From NCBI GenBank assembly GCA_902567095.1, contig CACFLG010000009.1, positions 1 through 47,806 of the forward strand: a stretch of 47,806 bases of DNA, given 5' to 3'. The notes beneath the pieces are model-generated. The model had not been told where the DNA came from, did no database searches, and was given only the letters and a program-made list of their open reading frames with translations. Source of the DNA: an uncultured OM182 clade bacterium. GTDB taxonomy: Bacteria > Pseudomonadota > Gammaproteobacteria > Pseudomonadales > Azotimanducaceae. Each line of letters starts with the position of its first letter. The stretch's first letter is position 1. Below are positions 45,642 through 47,806 of the stretch, piece by piece. Both the position numbers and the translations under genes were made by a program.

Positions 45642-46589
45642 TCACAAACCTATAAAAGCCCCTCCATTTCTCTCGCAGAGCTCTCGCATGGCGAGCGCAA
45701 ACCTCATTCTTGAGGATTCAAAACCCGTTCGGAAGCCTATCGCATTGATGGTGACTAGTCTCTTGCCATCTCGAGTGACCGCGTTTATGTTGTCCACGAA
45801 CTTTATAAGGCTGTCTACGGTTCTTTCCCCTTGATAATCATCCGCAAAAATCCAGATAGCTATTTTCTTATCAGGCGAATGAAAATTTGTTATCGCTTTT
45901 TTTATTCCTTTTTCTGGGTTTGATAGAGACTGCTCGGGCCATCTCGCCAAGGCACTCAATATTTCTTGTCTATTTTGAAGATTTGCTTTATTCCAAACTA
46001 GACCCTGATACGGAAACAAAAGATCTCCATCGGCATCCATTATTTGAATTCCCTTTAGAGTTGGATAGCTAAGCAATATTTGTTCTACCTTACTTAGCAC
46101 GTTTAGCCAGTCGCTGCGCATACTCCCCGATGTATCGATAATGAAGATGATGTACTCACTGTCTATTTTGATGCCTGCGACCGTGTCACTTACAGAGTTT
46201 TTACCTGCCTGAAGGGTTTCGATTTTTTGTTTTATATCGATTTCTTGTTTTAGAACTTCTTGTCTTTGTTGATCTATTAGCGATATTTCTTGAGAAATTT
46301 TAAGTTCCCGTTGCTTTGCGTTTTTCAAGTTTTTGGTGATTCTAATTGATTCTAATTCTTGATTTTTCTTGATTTGTTCTAATCTGATGAGGTTTTTCTC
46401 TAGAGTCTGATTTTCTTCCAACAACTTGGTAAGTTTCATTTCAATATCATCGAGATCTGACAGTGGAGTTGAAATTGAAGGAGAAAAAGCCCTAACGAGA
46501 ACTAACATCAAGAGGATGGCCCCAAAGCCGCAACTGATAACGTCTAAAAAAGAAAGGCTAATTCCCTCTACCACGCGTTTTCTTCTCAC
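45642..46589 (-). CDS. Von Willebrand factor A protein with ExbD/TolR-like N-terminal helix (second of pair)
   Basis: A 315-residue protein with one membrane helix at residues 11-33 carrying SFLDVISCGFGAILL, in which Asp16 sits as in TolR, ExbD and MotB. A coiled coil of Leu/Glu/Lys-rich heptads follows to about residue 128, then a vWA domain with the metal site DTSGSM at 152-157 and a late FADDYQGERTVDSL segment. The C-terminus ending RNGGAFIGL is complete. The ATG overlaps the stop of the upstream vWA gene by four bases. It likely forms part of an envelope complex with the latter. Confidence 0.85.
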   Translation of the reverse strand: MRRKRVVEGISLSFLDVISCGFGAILLMLVLVRAFSPSISTPLSDLDDIEMKLTKLLEENQTLEKNLIRLEQIKKNQELESIRITKNLKNAKQRELKISQEISLIDQQRQEVLKQEIDIKQKIETLQAGKNSVSDTVAGIKIDSEYIIFIIDTSGSMRSDWLNVLSKVEQILLSYPTLKGIQIMDADGDLLFPYQGLVWNKANLQNRQEILSALARWPEQSLSNPEKGIKKAITNFHSPDKKIAIWIFADDYQGERTVDSLIKFVDNINAVTRDGKRLVTINAIGFRTGFESSRMRFALAMRELCERNGGAFIGL

Positions 46590-47674
46590 CGGGGCCAGTC
46601 CTTTTGCGGTTGAATAAAACTTCCTCCTGTCTTGTCAGCCAACTCCCAATACTCAATTGGTGCATACGGATCGGCTTCCATTGGAAATAGAATAACATTG
46701 ATTGGAGGAACGTTCTCCGGAAGAGAGGAAACGCTTTTCCTGAAGTAATCTCGCCGATCTTGTGACGAGATCGTATATTTCTTAGGGACCTTTCTGTTCA
46801 TTGTGGGCAAACTATCGACTAACAAGTAGACGTTATCGGGCATGGGTGAAAGTGAAGTTATCACGGAAAACGCATGGTATAGCGAGGTTCCCCCGCTGGG
46901 AGCTACCTTTTTTAGGGTAGCTTGTGTTCTTTCTCGCTCCTGATCGTTCGACCCGTCTAACCAAATTTCCGCAGTATTTGGGAGAACATAATTCGCTTTT
47001 TCATTGAAGTGAACAACTTGATACTTTGCCTCCTCCGGTATTTTTTCCATTATCCATTCGACGAAAGAGATTCCCCTCTGCCATTTTGGTGACAGGATTT
47101 TCTCTTGCGGTTCCATATTTCTTCTTCGGATGATGTTAACTAGATCCTCTGCCAGCATGCTGGAAGAGGAGTCAAGAAGTATGAGTATGTGGCTCCCACC
47201 TAGCCGCATTCCGGTCAATACCTCCTTGAACCCACCCGCTTGATTCATGGTAGCCTGAAGCATAGTAACTTGCTCTAGCTCCTGGTCTTCAAGAAAGTCT
47301 TTTTTGCTCGCGCCTGTGCTGACTCGTCTTTGAATCTCTTGTAACTTCTGTTTTTTCTCTTTGTTTTCATCAATAAGGTTTTTCACTCTCGTTTCAGTGA
47401 GTTTTATGGAAGTTATTTTTTTTTGATTATCTACAGCAGTTTTTTTAAATCGTTCTTCTTCTGATTTTTCGAGAGCTAAAAGTGTTTTAATTTTTTGTTC
47501 GAGCCTAGAGATTTTTTCGTCGTTGATTGGCAGGCTGGGAACAGCTTCAGAGGGTTCGAAGTCCTGATTATATTGAAGAATTATTACGTAAAGCAGTATT
47601 ACCGCTCCAAACCCACAAGACATGACGTCTAAAAAAGACAGAGTAAATAAGTTGGATTCTCTTTGTTTAGCCAT
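46586..47674 (-). CDS. Von Willebrand factor A protein with ExbD/TolR-like N-terminal helix (first of pair)
   Basis: A 362-residue protein with the same design as its neighbour: helix 13-33 with SFLDVMSCGFGAVILL and Asp16, a long charged coiled coil (about 50-120), and a vWA domain starting at DSSSSM (168-173) that keeps the DxSxS metal site. The final part contains a GGTSLYHAF loop for the third metal residue and ends at WPR. It overlaps the upstream FHA-like gene by eight bases and the next vWA gene by four. The two proteins share almost the same membrane segment but differ strongly in the rest. Confidence 0.87.
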   Translation of the reverse strand: MAKQRESNLFTLSFLDVMSCGFGAVILLYVIILQYNQDFEPSEAVPSLPINDEKISRLEQKIKTLLALEKSEEERFKKTAVDNQKKITSIKLTETRVKNLIDENKEKKQKLQEIQRRVSTGASKKDFLEDQELEQVTMLQATMNQAGGFKEVLTGMRLGGSHILILLDSSSSMLAEDLVNIIRRRNMEPQEKILSPKWQRGISFVEWIMEKIPEEAKYQVVHFNEKANYVLPNTAEIWLDGSNDQERERTQATLKKVAPSGGTSLYHAFSVITSLSPMPDNVYLLVDSLPTMNRKVPKKYTISSQDRRDYFRKSVSSLPENVPPINVILFPMEADPYAPIEYWELADKTGGSFIQPQKDWPR

Positions 47675-47806
47675 CCTTGATTTCGGAAATCAAAATAAAA
47701 GGTTCGTCGTGTAATTTTAATCGGTCACCTATGAATAATAGTTCCCGCTTCGTTAACGATTTGCCATTTAATTCCCAAATACCCTCCTTGAGAGGTTCTA
47801 TGAATA
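47667..47806 (-). CDS. FHA-like protein, C-terminal 45 residues (cut by window edge)
   Basis: An open frame enters from the right edge and stops at 47667-47669. Its 45 residues (from FIEPLKEGIWELNGKSLTKR on, then a Gly-Asp turn GDRLKLHDEPFIL) fit the last strands of a forkhead-associated fold, where an NGK loop and a GDR turn are common. The stop overlaps the ATG of the first vWA gene. FHA domains bind phosphothreonine, so a kinase/phosphatase partner may be encoded further right, outside this window. Confidence 0.55.
   Translation of the reverse strand, partial: FIEPLKEGIWELNGKSLTKRELLFIGDRLKLHDEPFILISEIKDG

Overview
The window looks like a piece of chromosome from a free-living, probably marine, proteobacterium, most likely gammaproteobacterial. 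Coding density is high, base composition is moderately AT-rich, and there are no insertion sequences, CRISPR arrays or tRNA genes that I can see. Markers that point this way are a SirB1-type protein, TrhO, a YaiI/UPF0178 protein, RarD, a COG3146 acyltransferase-like protein and a bacterial TrmY-family protein. The exact lineage is inference. Only one gap exceeds 300 bases (4426-5064).

Left part (1-4425): the start of an unidentified minus-strand gene, a luciferase-like (LLM) oxidoreductase, an NSS-family sodium symporter, and a FATP-like acyl-CoA synthetase on the minus strand. The AT-rich gap 4426-5064 carries three DnaA-box matches, two of them facing each other 5 bp apart, so it is a candidate origin-like or DnaA-regulated region.

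Cofactor F420 region (5065-14550): a tightly packed plus-strand run of a TrmY-family SPOUT methyltransferase, an F420:NADPH oxidoreductase (npdG/fno type), cofE, cofD, cofC, a fused fbiC (CofG+CofH), then three LLM-family oxidoreductases in a row. It contains a full set for making F420 from a phospho-acid precursor, GTP and the deazaflavin precursors, a way to reduce it, and likely consumers. Two more LLM proteins lie at 249 and 36836.

Lipid and CoA region (14590-43000): a mosaic of short transcription units that alternate strands. It encodes three acyl-CoA synthetases, a thiolase, acyl-CoA dehydrogenase, MaoC hydratase, class III CoA-transferase, two SDRs, two zinc-free MDR reductases, a cytochrome P450, a Rieske protein, a DUF1295 (steroid-5-alpha-reductase-like) membrane protein, an MMPL/RND exporter, an MFS carrier, an aminoglycoside-phosphotransferase-like kinase, a PEP-mutase/isocitrate-lyase family lyase and GTP-dependent PEP carboxykinase. 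Together they suggest catabolism or remodelling of hydrophobic acids (fatty, terpenoid or steroid-like) feeding acetyl/propionyl units into gluconeogenesis. Two of the acyl-CoA synthetase genes share an upstream motif with a small inverted repeat (4454-4476 and 43041-43064).

Right part (43099-47806): RarD, a SAM methyltransferase, a double-VOC protein whose only good ribosome binding site precedes an ATC codon, and an overlapping operon (entering from the right edge) of an FHA-like protein followed by two von Willebrand A proteins. Both of the latter have an N-terminal membrane helix with an Asp placed as in ExbD/TolR/MotB. This last operon and the TrmY-F420 linkage are the most unusual items here.
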